Positions 27,059 to 38,182 are shown, counted from the first letter of the stretch. The stretch: DNA of 64,000 nucleotides from Deinococcus radiophilus (GCF_020889625.1 NZ_CP086380.1:1383001-1447000); one strand, 5' to 3'. Made by a program: numbers and translations. The notes: generated from the letters alone by a model not told the origin.

Positions 27059-28234
27059 CTCAGTACCTGACAGGTTGCCTTTCGGCCCCTCCTGGCGCGG
27101 GAAATGGAGTCCTCAAGAGGTCCAGGAAGAGCCTGAATTTCTCCCCGCCCCACCGCAGCGCACGGCTCAGCTCCTCATACCCATACCTCGCCCTGCTGAC
27201 CGCAGGGCGACCATGTTTTTTGACACGTATGGGCCTTGCTGCCGCTCGCCATTCCCCCACACGCAGCATCCAGGTCAAGGCCAGGGTCAGCAGACCAAAC
27301 AGGTTTCCTACACGCTCCGGGTTGGTCATGTGGGTTTGCTCCAGATTCAACCCTCTGGATTTCATGGCTGAGAAGGTGGTCTCTATGGCCCAGCGCTGCC
27401 TATAGATGGTGAGCGTGTCCCAGACGGATAAGTCTGAAGCGATGATGACCCGCTCTCCCTCTGGGGAGAGCGTCGCGACTACTCGCATCCAGCCGCCCTG
27501 AACCCAGACCTTGTCAAACAGGGCACGTATTTGACCCGGCTCCAGTGACGCGAAACAGTCACGAGCATATTCACCGTCTACCACGGTATTGGCCCGAATA
27601 CGAATGCATCTTTTGATCCCGCTGCGCCGCAAAAACGTGAACCACTTCTGACCGAGAAACTCCCTATCCGCGATCAGGATCTTCCACCTGCGTGCGGGTA
27701 GGTGTTTCAGCAGCTGACCGACCAGCATCATACGTGCCCTGGATTCACTGTTCCCGCCGTGCTTCAGTTCTTTCCAAGCAAGTGGAAGAGTAACGTTGCC
27801 CAGCACCACGCCGATGACCAGCAGGTTGAGGTGAGACTGGCCGAGCTTCCAGTTGGTGCGGTCCATGATCAGGGTCAGTTTTCCCTCAGGCAGCAGTGGA
27901 AGCAGGACATCTTGGATGTCCTGCTGGGTCAGACCAGCACCATGCAGCACACGAGCCACCATACGCGTGATGGACGGTGTCGTCGCAGCACGGTCAATAT
28001 GGAGCGCGATCTTGCGGTGGAGGGTGGACTCTGCCTGTAAAATGCCGAACAGGACTTCTGCAACGCAGCGCAGACGGTCCATGCGGTGGTGTGGGAGACG
28101 CTCTTTCAGGTAGGTCACGAATGTGTCAACATTCGTCAGGGCGGCTTGGTTCGGTTTCACACCTCCATAAGCCGCCCTGCTTCATATTTTTCTGCGATCC
28201 AGACAACGTTTCCTTCAACCTGTCAGGTACTGAG
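27059..28234 (-). mobile_element. IS4-family insertion sequence, type II, copy 1
   Basis: A 1,176-bp element with perfect 19-bp inverted repeats CTCAGTACCTGACAGGTTG and a 9-bp duplication CTTCGTGTG (27050-27058, 28235-28243). Its repeats resemble those of type I (CTCAGTA..TGACA), so the two belong to one subgroup. It splits res after codon 31. Confidence 0.95.
27060..28160 (-). CDS. IS4-family DDE transposase (type II, intact copy)
   Basis: A 366-residue transposase. Catalytic Asp in [11 protein letters not shown], second Asp in LIADREFLG, and [18 protein letters not shown] with the YREK Glu. The GTG start lies one base after GGAGG, and both are inside the loop of an 11-bp stem (CAGGGCGGCTT with AAGCCGCCCTG) that probably limits translation from outside transcripts. 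Confidence 0.9.
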   Translation of the reverse strand: MKPNQAALTNVDTFVTYLKERLPHHRMDRLRCVAEVLFGILQAESTLHRKIALHIDRAATTPSITRMVARVLHGAGLTQQDIQDVLLPLLPEGKLTLIMDRTNWKLGQSHLNLLVIGVVLGNVTLPLAWKELKHGGNSESRARMMLVGQLLKHLPARRWKILIADREFLGQKWFTFLRRSGIKRCIRIRANTVVDGEYARDCFASLEPGQIRALFDKVWVQGGWMRVVATLSPEGERVIIASDLSVWDTLTIYRQRWAIETTFSAMKSRGLNLEQTHMTNPERVGNLFGLLTLALTWMLRVGEWRAAARPIRVKKHGRPAVSRARYGYEELSRALRWGGEKFRLFLDLLRTPFPAPGGAERQPVRY

Positions 28235-30068
28235 CTTCGTGTGGATAAGAGTCAACAGGGTCAACAGGAAATCGTCTCCCAAGGCGGTTATCTTCTGCTC
28301 GAAGCACCAACGGGGATTGGTAAAACGCTGATGGCGGCCCACATTGCCGAGGAACTGTCCCGTCAGGATCGTGTGATCTGGTTTTGGTTTACTCCCTTCG
28401 CAGGGCTGGCCACTCAAACGGCACGCAGCATCCGTAACGAAGGCTTTCAACTCAGAGTTCGCAGTCTGGTAGATGACCGCCTGATTGAAACCATTCAAAG
28501 TGGCGATATCTTCGTCACTACCTGGGGCAGTGCTGCTGTAGCTAACGCAGAGAGTCGGCGCATCCGTCGTGATAGCGAAACCATGCCCTCACTCGATCTC
28601 TTCTTAGAGGTGATTCGCAATAAAGGCTATACCATCGGTGTGATTATTGATGAGGCTCACCACAGCTTCCGTGACGGCACCCAGGCTGTCGATTTCTACC
28701 GAGATGTCCTCCAGCCCAGCCTAACTATTCTGGTCACCGCTACGCCCCGCGACAGGGACATCACAGCATTCCTGGATCTTGTAGGTCGCCCCATCCTGAA
28801 CCGCGTTTCTATTGCCAGAAGACGGGGCGTTGACGCGGATCTACTTAAAAAAGGCGTCAAGGTCGGCCTGTTTCGTACCAGCTACGACACACCACAAGAA
28901 CTCATCAACTTTGAAGAGACAGCTATTATGTGCGGCGTTCGCACTCACCAGGAACTTCAAGGCCTGCTGGCCGACATACGCCCTGGCATGACACCGCTGC
29001 TGCTGATCCAGGTGGATTCCAGAGAGAACAGTGTGCAGGATGCAGTTGCCACTGCTATCAAATATGGGGTTCCTGAACAGGCCATCCGAATTCATACTGC
29101 CGACGAGCCAGATCCTAACCTAATGACGCTGGCAAATGACGATGACGTTGAGGCCTTGGTATTCAAAATGGCCATTGCTACGGGCTTCGATGCGCCACGT
29201 GCCTTTACCTTAGTTTCTCTCCGTTCATCGCGTGACCCGGAATTCGGTGTCCAGGTAGTAGGCCGCCTAATGCGTGTAGATCGCCGCCTCCAAAATGTTT
29301 CCAAGAATCAGGCTCTTGATTACGGCTATGTCTTCCTTGCAGATAATTCAAGGCAGCAGGGCTTACTTGATGCGGCCAGCCGGATCAACGCTATTCAGGA
29401 TGAACTCAGTGATGTTTCCCCGAGTATCAATGTCCAGACCCTTGCGTTTCCGCAGTTGTCTGTGCCTACACTAGAGCCTCTCAATACGAAGCCTGAGTAC
29501 TCTTTCGAAACCGAAACCCCACAAGTTGAAATCAACTCTATTGATGCCCCTCCTCTGGTTGAAGCCATCCAACCACTTCTTCCAGTGGAGTTCTCTGCAC
29601 CTGTACCAATACAGGCCAACGTGGAAACTGGAGAATCAGTGAAGCCAACGTCTATGGCTAGCCTCCTCAATGTTTGGGGACTCAAACATGAACAACCTGT
29701 GACGAAAGAAAGGGGAAAAACGACACCTGTTGCAACATCATTCCGGATTCAGCAGGAACGTGTCCTTTGGCCGAAACAGCCTTTTCCGAGTGTGCCACAA
29801 GCTTTGCTGAGGGCCATCATTTCACCTGACCAGAAAGACCTGCTAGCTGACATCATCCGCCTATTTCCCTTCGACGATGAACTTATCAATCTGACGCAGC
29901 GGGACGCTACGCGCATTATCAAAGACACTGTTGAAGTTTTTACTCTTCAGCGCGAACGGCCTGAAGAAATTCACGCACTATTGGCCCGTAAGGAGATTGA
30001 CCGTCAGGCTCAGCGCACCCTACTTGATTCTGTGGGCGATGGCCTACTTGATGTCAGAAAGCTTCATG

Positions 30069-31219
30069 CTCATAACTTGCACCTTGCATAGCTGAGCGAA
30101 TAGCCGTGCTGGTGCAGGAATTCTTGCTCTTTTTGAAGTTGGTTCAGCAGGTGGTTGAGCCTGACTTCGGGGAACAAGGTGTAGAGAGCCAAGCGTGCAG
30201 CTTCCTTCAAGGTCATGTCCTCTGAGCGGTGCAGTGTGGTCAGGGTGAACGCCAGGAAGACCATCAGAATCCAGCGGTCCAGGCCCCTGGCAGTTCGCAA
30301 CGCGAACTGCGCCAACCCAAACTGATGCTTCCCCTCCTTAAAAAAGGATTCCAGCGCCCAGCGCCGCCTACCTTCGGCCAGGATGTCATCCCCCTCCAGC
30401 AGCTCGGACGACACCGCGAAGAATTCGCGGTCCCCACGGTCGATCCTCCCCAGAGACAGCGTTTCCAGTGGCCAATTGGCGAGGTTGACATACCCTCCGT
30501 GCGGACAATCCGCCACCGTCACCCGCCCAGGATGATCCGTGCGTCGGTTGCTCCGCACACCCACCACAAACTCGAAACCTAGACGCTGCACACCGTCCAG
30601 AAAGACAGCGGATTCGAATCCGCTGTCCGCCAGTACGCAGACCTGAAAGCGTTTCCCCACGAATTCTGGCACCTCTTCCAGCAAGTCGAGGGCCAGCGTG
30701 ACCGGGGTGCTGGTGTGCTTGCCCTGGTAAACCCGGTAAGAAATGGGGAATTTCAGTTCCCCATATTCGGCGAACAAGACCACCAGATGGATGCCGTGCC
30801 TGCCGTTGTAGACGCTGACATAGGGCAGCTGAGTTCCCACCTTTTCCACCGTGGTCAAGTCCACGCTGAGACGCAGACGAGGTCTGCGTTTGTGGCGGGC
30901 TGCATCCAGCAGGATGCGCCACTGGAAATCCTGCATCTCTTCCCAGCAACGGTCTGAATCCCAGTCATAGATGTTGAAGAAACGGCTCAGTGCGCTGGGA
31001 CTGACTCCCTCAGCCTGGCTGAACTTGGTCTTCTGGCCTGGACTGTGGAAGAGGTGCAGCGAAGCTTGCAAGCTTCGCTGCTGGTACAGCGTCTCTGGAA
31101 TCCCCAGAACCTGCTGTGCGAGAATACGGGCGCGCTCCCCTGAAACCTGTTTGTTCACACTTCCAGAATTTCAGCTCTGGGAGCGCTTTCTGTCTACCTA
31201 TACAGGTGCAAGTTATGAG
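30069..31219 (-). mobile_element. IS4/IS701-like insertion sequence, type III
   Basis: A 1,151-bp element with 16-bp perfect inverted repeats CTCATAACTTGCACCT and flanking TCATG on both sides (30064-30068, 31220-31224). It splits res between the helicase region and the C-terminal nuclease domain. Confidence 0.9.
30070..31158 (-). CDS. IS4/IS701-like DDE transposase (type III)
   Basis: A 362-residue transposase unrelated in detail to types I and II. The first Asp is in [12 protein letters not shown], the second in [10 protein letters not shown], and the Glu in [17 protein letters not shown]. It ends at a TGA located in the terminal repeat. The family call is from motif spacing; IS4 and IS701 cannot be separated by eye. 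Confidence 0.85.
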   Translation of the reverse strand: MNKQVSGERARILAQQVLGIPETLYQQRSLQASLHLFHSPGQKTKFSQAEGVSPSALSRFFNIYDWDSDRCWEEMQDFQWRILLDAARHKRRPRLRLSVDLTTVEKVGTQLPYVSVYNGRHGIHLVVLFAEYGELKFPISYRVYQGKHTSTPVTLALDLLEEVPEFVGKRFQVCVLADSGFESAVFLDGVQRLGFEFVVGVRSNRRTDHPGRVTVADCPHGGYVNLANWPLETLSLGRIDRGDREFFAVSSELLEGDDILAEGRRRWALESFFKEGKHQFGLAQFALRTARGLDRWILMVFLAFTLTTLHRSEDMTLKEAARLALYTLFPEVRLNHLLNQLQKEQEFLHQHGYSLSYARCKL

Positions 31220-32057
31220 TCATGATCAACTCTATGAAGCTCTGCGGCGTGAGTATCTGAAACGTGGGATGAGCGGGTTAGCCAGTTCACCTGAACAGGT
31301 CACCAGTGGCCTACATAAAATTTTGGCCTTGCGTCCAAAAGCACTTAGAAATGCCATTCAAGAAGCAGCCAAAAACCACCTTGAAGTCATTGAAGCAGCC
31401 CCTTTACCTGAAGGCTTAGAGGACGATACGGTTGATCCTGCCAGACTCAATCTTTATGGCATGTTCCCATCAGACCTCAATCAATGGGAACGCGCCTTTG
31501 CCCAATTGCTGGATGATGACCTGAGTGAAACAGTGGCTTGGTGGCACCGGAACCCGCCAAGAAAGCCTTATTCCACGGCTGTGCCGCTCCCAGGGCAGCA
31601 TCAGCAGTCCTACTATTACCCTGACTTCGTGGTTGGAGTTCCAGAGCGCACACGTGCTGAAGGTATCTCACTCATTGAGGTCAAGCGTGACCTCAATGAC
31701 GAGATCGGTAATGCTAGGGCCAAAGCTCAGGTTGCACACCCTATTTATCGGCGCATCCTAATGGTCCATCTTGATCACAACCATGATTGGCGTATCGTGA
31801 ATTACGATCCTCAACGCAATCTGAATACTCTTGGGCAACCCTTCCGAATAGATCAGTTAGGGAGCCTGTAAAAAATGATATTAAGTATCTATGACAGTCA
31901 CCCCTGCTGATGTAGTTCCCATTTTTAGGGGAGCGAATGCTCCTGGAATACTGGCCTGCCCTCAAGGAGTTTTCGACGAAGCTCTTGGCAATGCCACCTA
32001 TCTCTACGCGCATCTTCGAGATCGACCTGACTTGCCCTCAAGGGACTTCATGGACCG

Positions 32058-33263
32058 CTCAGTAGGTGACAACTTCGTCTAAAGGCGCTCCTGGTGGGCA
32101 AAAGGGCTGGGTCAACAGGTCTAGGACAGCCATGAACTGTTTGGGTTTCCACCGTAAGGCATCCACGAGATGCTGAGCACCGTGCCGCACCAGACTGACC
32201 GCTCTACGACCATGCTTGAGAACGGGGATGGGCTGGGTCTGGCCCAGCCAGACCCCCAGGCGCAAGCAGAACACCCAGGCCAGTGTCACCAGGCCAAAGA
32301 GCCGCTGTAGACGGCTCCTTTCCGTCATCCCAGTCCGCTCCAGGTCGAAGCCTCGCATCTTGAAGCTGCTGAAGGTGCACTCGATTGACCAGCGCTGCTT
32401 GTACAGCTTCCAGGTCTTCCGAGCGCTGAAATCTGTGGCAATGATGACGAGGTCACCTGTGGATGACCTCGTCGCGACCACCCGCATGAGTTCGCCAAAC
32501 ACGAACACCTTTTCGTCGATTTCATGGAAATGACCGTGCTGGACGTGCTTAAACCATTCCTTCCCATTCGTGTCGTCCAGCATGTCGCTGTGCCGAATGC
32601 GGATCGCCCGCTTGATGCCTTGACGACGGAGAAAACGGAACCACTCCGCACCGATGAACTCACGGTCAGCCACCAGGCCTTGCCAGCGTTTCGCTGGCAA
32701 GACGCGGAGGAGCTTCAATACCAGCCACATACGGGCATAGGTATGGCTGTTCCCAGACTCATCAAGAGGAACCCAAATCAGGGGCAGGGTGAAGCCATGA
32801 ACCACGGCTCCAAGCACCAGAAAATTGATGGGCGTTTCCCCATGCTCCCAGTTGGTGCGGTCCAGACTCAGCAACACCTTCCCCGGTGGAAGATGGACGA
32901 CGAGCAGAGCGATGAAAAAGTCCATGTCCAGCTGCTCATCCCGGAAGGTTCGGTCCGCCCTTCTTTTCTTGGCTTGCGGCGTGCTGATACCGGGCATGTG
33001 AGGACTCAGGTCGTGATGATTGATGCTCCTCGCGGCAATCATCGCCAGAAGCACATCGATCAGCCGCTGAAGGGTGTCAATGCGGAGGTGACTCGCGTGT
33101 GCTTTGAAGTGGCGGGTCAGTACGGTAGCCTGCTGGGCGGCGGATTCTGTTGTTTTCACACTCTCAGGAAACCGTGAACAGTCGGCCCCATCAAGCTTGA
33201 TGGGGCCGACTGTTGGTTTTTGCCGTCTAGGACAATGTGAAACTGAAGTTGTCACCTACTGAG
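32058..33263 (-). mobile_element. IS4-family insertion sequence, type I, copy 3
   Basis: Third 1,206-bp copy, flanked by the 9-bp duplication CATGGACCG (32049-32057, 33264-33272). The internal palindrome is at 33177-33214. Confidence 0.95.
32059..33159 (-). CDS. IS4-family DDE transposase (type I, copy 3)
   Basis: The 366-residue product is the same as that of copies 1 and 2, including all catalytic residues. It is in the opposite orientation to the interrupted nuclease-like gene. Confidence 0.9.
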   Translation of the reverse strand: MKTTESAAQQATVLTRHFKAHASHLRIDTLQRLIDVLLAMIAARSINHHDLSPHMPGISTPQAKKRRADRTFRDEQLDMDFFIALLVVHLPPGKVLLSLDRTNWEHGETPINFLVLGAVVHGFTLPLIWVPLDESGNSHTYARMWLVLKLLRVLPAKRWQGLVADREFIGAEWFRFLRRQGIKRAIRIRHSDMLDDTNGKEWFKHVQHGHFHEIDEKVFVFGELMRVVATRSSTGDLVIIATDFSARKTWKLYKQRWSIECTFSSFKMRGFDLERTGMTERSRLQRLFGLVTLAWVFCLRLGVWLGQTQPIPVLKHGRRAVSLVRHGAQHLVDALRWKPKQFMAVLDLLTQPFCPPGAPLDEVVTY

Positions 33264-33747
33264 CATGGACCGATTCATTGATGCCCTTGTAGGTGAAATT
33301 GCCGAGATGGCTGTTATTGATTATTTGCATCGTAATGGCAAATACGCAGTATCGGCGGTCGATAAACGAGCACCAAACCCAGATCCAGGACATGATATTC
33401 ACGTTAGGAACCTCAATAATGAGATTGTCCGCTGCTCTGTGAAGTCTTCTATCTCGGCTCTAAAAAGCAGTCCAGAAGACATATTGAGCACATTTTCTCC
33501 CGCCTTTAATCAGGAAGAGCCTCGAGAATTTAACATTCAAGTCTATTTTTATTACACACTTTTTAGTGCACCGAGATACGTGGTTCCTTCCTTGAGCAAG
33601 GGGTTGATTACCGGCTGGTTCAGTCGTGAAGCGCTGCAAGGTGCTCTATACGTTCCTTACCCTAATGCAATACAACGTAGACGTGCAGAAGTTAAATTGA
33701 AGGACATTCAGCCAATGTCTGAACTCCTTGAGCAACTCACATAATTT

Positions 33748-35187
33748 TTAGTCGGCTCGCCTTCCCTTGTGTGAGTGACTGCCCCCACGGCGATACATCC
33801 ATAGTGTCGTCGCATCAGGGCGCTTGCCGATTTGAGCTTCAAACCAGTCGGCCAGTTGCTCATTGCTTAGCCGCTTGGGGGAAGAGTCAATGAGGGCACG
33901 TAACTCCTGTTCCTGCTCTGCATTTAGCAGTCTCTTGCTACGAAGCTCCCGCCCTCGCCGCACATCCATGAGCGACTCTGGCCCGCGCGCGTTGTACTTG
34001 GTTACCGTGTTATGTACAAACTGCCAGCTCAGCCCTAACTTCCGGGCCACTGGCAGCTTCTGCGGTTGCTGTGTGTAATGCCAGATCACTGTCCAGCGCC
34101 GCCCCTCGATCTCCGTTGGGGCGGCATCCCGGTAAGCCGCAATCTCAGCCGAAGTCAGGTGTGGCACCAGTGGAGTCACCTTATAGGCCCGCCGTCCATT
34201 CGCCTGACTGAACTGTTCGGCCACCACGTCGTACCAAGAAGGAATCTGAGGCATGTTGGCCACCAGGGGCCTGCGGGTCAACGCCGCTGCCCTGACCGCT
34301 CCTGAGAACCGCCAGGGCCAGTCCTGCACCAGATAGGCTAGCCGCTCTATGAGGGCCCGCCTACCAGCCAAAGAGAAGTCCTCAAAGGAGCGGTTGCGCC
34401 GCTGTGGATACTCCGGGGCATCTGGCAGGTCTTTCAGTGCCTCGCGCATTTCGGGACGCATCACTACCGCAAGCAACTGATGAAGCACGTCAAAGCCCTC
34501 CTGAGCAGGTACTTCACCCAGACCGTCCCATTCCAGCACTCCGGCTCGCAGGCCTCGCAGCATTCGCCGCTCCAAGTCAACAACGGTAGGACAACCCACT
34601 TCCGATGTCACATCTGTGAGACGCTCTCCACATTGGGAACACCACGCGAAGGGTAGCTCCAACTCCAGATAACCGTTCCGTCCTGTTCCTAGGTCATTCA
34701 GATGGGGCGCAAATGGGTAGTGACACTGTGGGCAGGCATCAAGTAGGGCTGTGCCGTGAACCGGGCAGACCACCACGAAGGACATCCGCCATGAGAGGCG
34801 TAAATGTGGATGGATATCTTCAGCCAGACAGAGTGGGCAATACAGCGAACCAGAGCGGGAGGCCCGGTACCCCCGCTTGGCCAGCGGAAGGAGCCACCTT
34901 ACCGACCCCTGCGGCTCCAGCCGCTCGAAGAGCGTACCTGCATACTGGCTCAGCACCAATTCTTGAAGGCGCTCTGATGCAATACCCGTCCCAGCCTCAA
35001 GACGCCTAGACAGTTCAGAGGAGAGCAGCCGATCCCGGTCATGTACCCAGAAGTTCGCATCCCCTGTGAGGTACGTCGTGATGTAACTGAGGCGCTCAGC
35101 ATTGGCATACGCTGTCCTGATCAGCCAGGACGATAGGCTTTCCCCTGGTTGCGGCTGTGGGTGTCCAGGCAGGCGCTCAACGGTCAT
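33748..35187 (-). CDS. tniQ: TniQ/TnsD-like target-site selection protein
   Basis: A 479-residue protein counted from ATG 35187, which overlaps the tnsC stop; ATGs at 35202 and 35193 are alternatives. The N-terminus PGESLSSWLIRTAYAN is the TniQ signature. Zinc-finger cysteines follow: LYCPLCLAED, CPVHGTALLDACPQC, then CSQCGERL. The C-terminus has an HTH-like segment (LARKLGLSWQFVHNTV) and a second one near DATTLWMYRRGG. In Tn7-like elements this protein recognises the attachment site and recruits TnsC, so here it should recognise comM DNA. It is the last gene of the tns operon. Confidence 0.88.
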   Translation of the reverse strand: MTVERLPGHPQPQPGESLSSWLIRTAYANAERLSYITTYLTGDANFWVHDRDRLLSSELSRRLEAGTGIASERLQELVLSQYAGTLFERLEPQGSVRWLLPLAKRGYRASRSGSLYCPLCLAEDIHPHLRLSWRMSFVVVCPVHGTALLDACPQCHYPFAPHLNDLGTGRNGYLELELPFAWCSQCGERLTDVTSEVGCPTVVDLERRMLRGLRAGVLEWDGLGEVPAQEGFDVLHQLLAVVMRPEMREALKDLPDAPEYPQRRNRSFEDFSLAGRRALIERLAYLVQDWPWRFSGAVRAAALTRRPLVANMPQIPSWYDVVAEQFSQANGRRAYKVTPLVPHLTSAEIAAYRDAAPTEIEGRRWTVIWHYTQQPQKLPVARKLGLSWQFVHNTVTKYNARGPESLMDVRRGRELRSKRLLNAEQEQELRALIDSSPKRLSNEQLADWFEAQIGKRPDATTLWMYRRGGSHSHKGRRAD

Positions 35188-36178
35188 CGCCATCCGACTC
35201 ATCGTCCATTTCATCTTCAGAGACTGTGCCCAGCTCTCTGATACGCGCCTGATAGTCCAGCTTCACGTCCATCCCATATTCAGCAGCACTGGCCGCCTGG
35301 TCACGCAGATCCGGTGGCAGCCAGTCAAGGCGCAGCAGGAGTTTGGCGGTGATGCGTTCCTCGCCACTGATGACAGCTTCCTCAAACGCCAATACGAGGA
35401 GATTCTTCAACTCACCAATGTTCCGGTTCGACATTGAAAGGAGGAGGGGAGCCAGTTGCTCACTTGCTAGACCAGAATCCCTTCTCAAAGGCATCAGGGC
35501 CTCAAAGGATGTAAGGAGCTGCAAGTAATCACGGTTCAATTCCCATTTCGGCAAAACCATCGGTGGAAATCGGTTCTGAAGCTGTGGGTCACTGCGTAAG
35601 GCCGTCAAAGCTTGATACGTTCCAGTCAGAACAATGGGCCGTCTGAGCCCGTTACTCAAACCTTTTAGCGCGTTGTACATCTGCTGCCGCTGATTCGCCT
35701 GACCAGTCAACGAGTTGTTGAACTCATCAAGGATCAGGACCCTCACCTGAAGTCCTTGCAGGAGACGCTCTACCTGTATCAGCTTGGCATCTTTACCATT
35801 CGGTACCCGTGTCGTGGGCCGTAGCTTCTTAAGGATGTGGGCATACAGGCGTTCCTCATCACCACTTGGCGGGGTGTCCAGTAACACCACAGGCATCTTC
35901 ACGCCGTCACTGAGCGGGTCATCCACATCCGGATGCAATTCCTTGAAGCGCTCGACGATGCTGGTTTTGCCATTATTGGTCTCTGTGACCACTAGCAGAT
36001 TTGGTGGACGTGTGACCTCAGGGTATTCATAGAGTCGCTCCAGTTTCGCTAGCACCGCCCTGGCCTTCGGATATCCGATCCAGAGTCTGCCCCGGAAAAA
36101 TTCGATGCGGTCACCATCATCTGCGTCCAGCCGCTGTGCAGCAGCGGCTACCAGCGTCCCTTTTCTCTTATGTGTCAC
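35177..36178 (-). CDS. tnsC: TnsC/TniB-like AAA+ ATPase of the Tn7-like element
   Basis: A 333-residue AAA+ protein that links target selection to the transposase. Walker A is TETNNGKTSIVERF at about 64-75, Walker B is VLILDEFNNSL at about 145, with an arginine-rich sensor region NGLRRPIVLTGTY. The C-terminus is acidic (DEMDDESDGDD). It is shorter than Tn7 TnsC (about 555) and nearer TniB in size. It starts at GTG 36178, 60 bases after tnsB, and overlaps tniQ. Confidence 0.88.
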   Translation of the reverse strand: MTHKRKGTLVAAAAQRLDADDGDRIEFFRGRLWIGYPKARAVLAKLERLYEYPEVTRPPNLLVVTETNNGKTSIVERFKELHPDVDDPLSDGVKMPVVLLDTPPSGDEERLYAHILKKLRPTTRVPNGKDAKLIQVERLLQGLQVRVLILDEFNNSLTGQANQRQQMYNALKGLSNGLRRPIVLTGTYQALTALRSDPQLQNRFPPMVLPKWELNRDYLQLLTSFEALMPLRRDSGLASEQLAPLLLSMSNRNIGELKNLLVLAFEEAVISGEERITAKLLLRLDWLPPDLRDQAASAAEYGMDVKLDYQARIRELGTVSEDEMDDESDGDDR

Positions 36179-36238
36179 CTGACATACCCCTTTCGGTTAC
36201 AGTGTAGACGGAAAGGGCATTTTGTTCCAGTCGGAATC

Positions 36239-38182
36239 TTAGGTATCAATATCGTCAAAGGGCTGAATATCTCCAAGATCACTGAAGACGCTTAGAGCTG
36301 GGCGCTTGGTGGACAGCTTAGGCTTGGCTACACTGTCTGTGGCTTTAGGGGCCCGTGCCCGCTGCCGACGACGTTCCTGCTCACGGCGGGTATGCTTGGT
36401 TTGCTCCTCTTCACGTTCAGCCACCCGGCGCATCAACTGATAGGCATTCATGATCGTGCGGGTGTCCTTGACCTCCAGCCCCTGTGCTTTTCCAAACTTC
36501 TTGGCAGCACGCATCTCCCAGATGCTGATACTCGGAAAATCTGGTTGGATACACCGCACTGGAAAGTACCGATTCAGCTCCGGATCAAGGAAATACACTT
36601 GACTGATATCCGTCGGGTCATAGCGAAAGGTAAACAGTCTTGAACGAGTAGTCCGTTCCGGGTGCTTTGCTTTAACGTAGGCATGCAGAACTGGATCTTG
36701 GTAAACCATGCCCTCGTTACGAACACCTTCACGTTGTACTGTTGCTTCGAAGAATGGAAGGAGATCCATCTTGAGTCGCTCAGCCCGGTCACCGGTGAAG
36801 ATAGCTGGTAGACCTGTTGGCGGGTGCGTTTCTGTGCCTTCAAGAAGACCCTTTTCCCACATTTCCAATGGCGTCATGCCAAGTTCAGAGTGTTCTCTAT
36901 TGTGATAGGCCCCAAGTAAAAAAGCCGTGAGCCAGACCTGCAATCCTTCGAAAGTCATGGTTGCCCTGGCCTCAGAATCATATTTGCCCCGCTCGGCAAT
37001 ATTGCTGAATGTTGTCCCTGGGAGGCTATGCAACTCTACTGCGACTGTTCCCAAAATGCGTTCAATATGACTCCCATATTCCGGACGCAGAACAGGGCGG
37101 AACTCCTGGTCAATGGCGTACTGCGCACAAGTCCGGTGGAGCATCTCCCCCCAAAACTCCCGCCCGTTATCTACCATGAATTTAACTGGCTTACCCCAGC
37201 AAGGCCAGTCAATCTCCAACTCCTCATCAGTGAGATCTCCTAGTACCCGCTTGACTTCCTCACGGTGACGGGCCAGCCACAGAGTTTTAGGCAGAATGGC
37301 GTGTGTCAATGCTTGACCTACTGAATACGTGCTCGGAGCGTCAAGCGAGATATGGAAGCCAAGCACAACCCGGCTGAATACGTCCATGACCAGAGTGATC
37401 CAGGGCCGCCCTGCCATTGGTTGACGATGAACGCTATCCACCAGTTTGATATCCAACTGGGTATGATCAGCCTGCACTACAGCCAGGGGATAAGTGGCCC
37501 CTGGATAACGCCCAGTGATTGGGTCTGAACGTTTGGCCGCACCCTCACCGTAACGCCGGCTGACACGTTTGCGTTCCGAAGTCTGATAAATGCGGCGGCG
37601 GAATGTCTGATAGGTAGGGGCCAGCACCTCTGGCTCGCCCTCGGCACGGTTATTGTTCATGGTCTGGATTTCCAGCAGTAGCGTCCGGTACACCTCGGTC
37701 ATTGTGGGGCGCTGGGAGGTCAGATAGCGCCGATCAATCAGTCGCTGCATGACCTGTTCTACCTCCTCTGATAGCCTTCCTTTTCCAGCGTCCCTGCGGC
37801 GCTGGTGGACCAAGCTATTGAAGTCACCTGATTCGTAGTTTCTAATCCAACGGTAGAGTGTCGCTGGACTACAGTTCAGCTCCTGCGCCCGCTGTTCAAC
37901 ATGACGGCGTTTTCTCAAAAGTCCAAGGTCTAGCAACGGCCTGATGGCATCTAAACGCTGTTGGGCTTGCTGAAAGATAACCTGATTTTTCTGGGAATCG
38001 ACAGTCCGCACAGGACGGGCACTCTGCGCTATGTCGAGGGGCATCAGCTCTGCAATGGGAGCTGTAAAGATATCTCCATTGCGGTCACGCAGCTGCGCGT
38101 CATGCAGGGAGATGCTACGAACGACACGGCCTTCCCGACCTTGCCAGGTGACCCACTGATCATTCTTCAGCGTTAGCGTCAT
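36239..38182 (-). CDS. tnsB: TnsB/TniA-like DDE transposase
   Basis: A 647-residue retroviral-integrase-type transposase that cuts 3' ends and joins them to the target. An HTH near residues 95-115 (QELNCSPATLYRWIRNYESG) precedes the catalytic core: Asp in VVQADHTQLDI (about 237), Asp in FMVDNGREFWGE (about 339), and Glu in GSHIERILGT (about 374), the D-35-E spacing of this group. The C-terminus is basic, with a TnsC-contact-like tail. Its ATG overlaps the tnsA stop. It appears intact. Confidence 0.92.
   Translation of the reverse strand: MTLTLKNDQWVTWQGREGRVVRSISLHDAQLRDRNGDIFTAPIAELMPLDIAQSARPVRTVDSQKNQVIFQQAQQRLDAIRPLLDLGLLRKRRHVEQRAQELNCSPATLYRWIRNYESGDFNSLVHQRRRDAGKGRLSEEVEQVMQRLIDRRYLTSQRPTMTEVYRTLLLEIQTMNNNRAEGEPEVLAPTYQTFRRRIYQTSERKRVSRRYGEGAAKRSDPITGRYPGATYPLAVVQADHTQLDIKLVDSVHRQPMAGRPWITLVMDVFSRVVLGFHISLDAPSTYSVGQALTHAILPKTLWLARHREEVKRVLGDLTDEELEIDWPCWGKPVKFMVDNGREFWGEMLHRTCAQYAIDQEFRPVLRPEYGSHIERILGTVAVELHSLPGTTFSNIAERGKYDSEARATMTFEGLQVWLTAFLLGAYHNREHSELGMTPLEMWEKGLLEGTETHPPTGLPAIFTGDRAERLKMDLLPFFEATVQREGVRNEGMVYQDPVLHAYVKAKHPERTTRSRLFTFRYDPTDISQVYFLDPELNRYFPVRCIQPDFPSISIWEMRAAKKFGKAQGLEVKDTRTIMNAYQLMRRVAEREEEQTKHTRREQERRRQRARAPKATDSVAKPKLSTKRPALSVFSDLGDIQPFDDIDT

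Larger units (their letters stand above)
26966..31871 (+). pseudogene. res: Type III restriction endonuclease subunit (res), disrupted by two IS
   Basis: The gene starts at TTG 26966, overlapping the mod stop. Removing the IS at 27059-28234 (duplication CTTCGTGTG) and at 30069-31219 (duplication TCATG) gives an 854-residue protein in frame. Seen in order: LKLFQREAI (Q-motif-like), Walker A APTGIGKT, DEAHH box, helicase motif VVGRLMRVDRR, then a C-terminal nuclease core PDFVVGV and SLIEVKRD (PD-ExK type). This is the translocase/nuclease of type III systems and works only with Mod. In the present sequence the start, the helicase part and the nuclease part are separated, so it must be inactive. 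Confidence 0.88.
31891..33744 (+). pseudogene. Nuclease-like gene of restriction cassette, disrupted by IS
   Basis: Removing the IS at 32058-33263 and one CATGGACCG copy restores a 212-residue protein in frame (RDFMDRFIDALVGE across the joint). The core E..AVIDYL, then PDPGHDIHV, then VRCSVKSS resembles a PD-(D/E)xK endonuclease active site (Asp, Lys). It lies 19 bases after res and ends three bases from tniQ, so it is the last cargo gene. It may be an accessory nuclease or restriction protein; the family is not recognised. Confidence 0.6.

Noticed and set aside
27977..28243. Long in-frame N-terminus for the res helicase fragment
   Set aside because: It is read from inside the IS; the true N-terminus is at 26966-27058.
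31225..31871. Separate gene with its own ATG at 31215
   Set aside because: The ATG lies inside the IS end, and the frame continues res exactly when the IS is removed.
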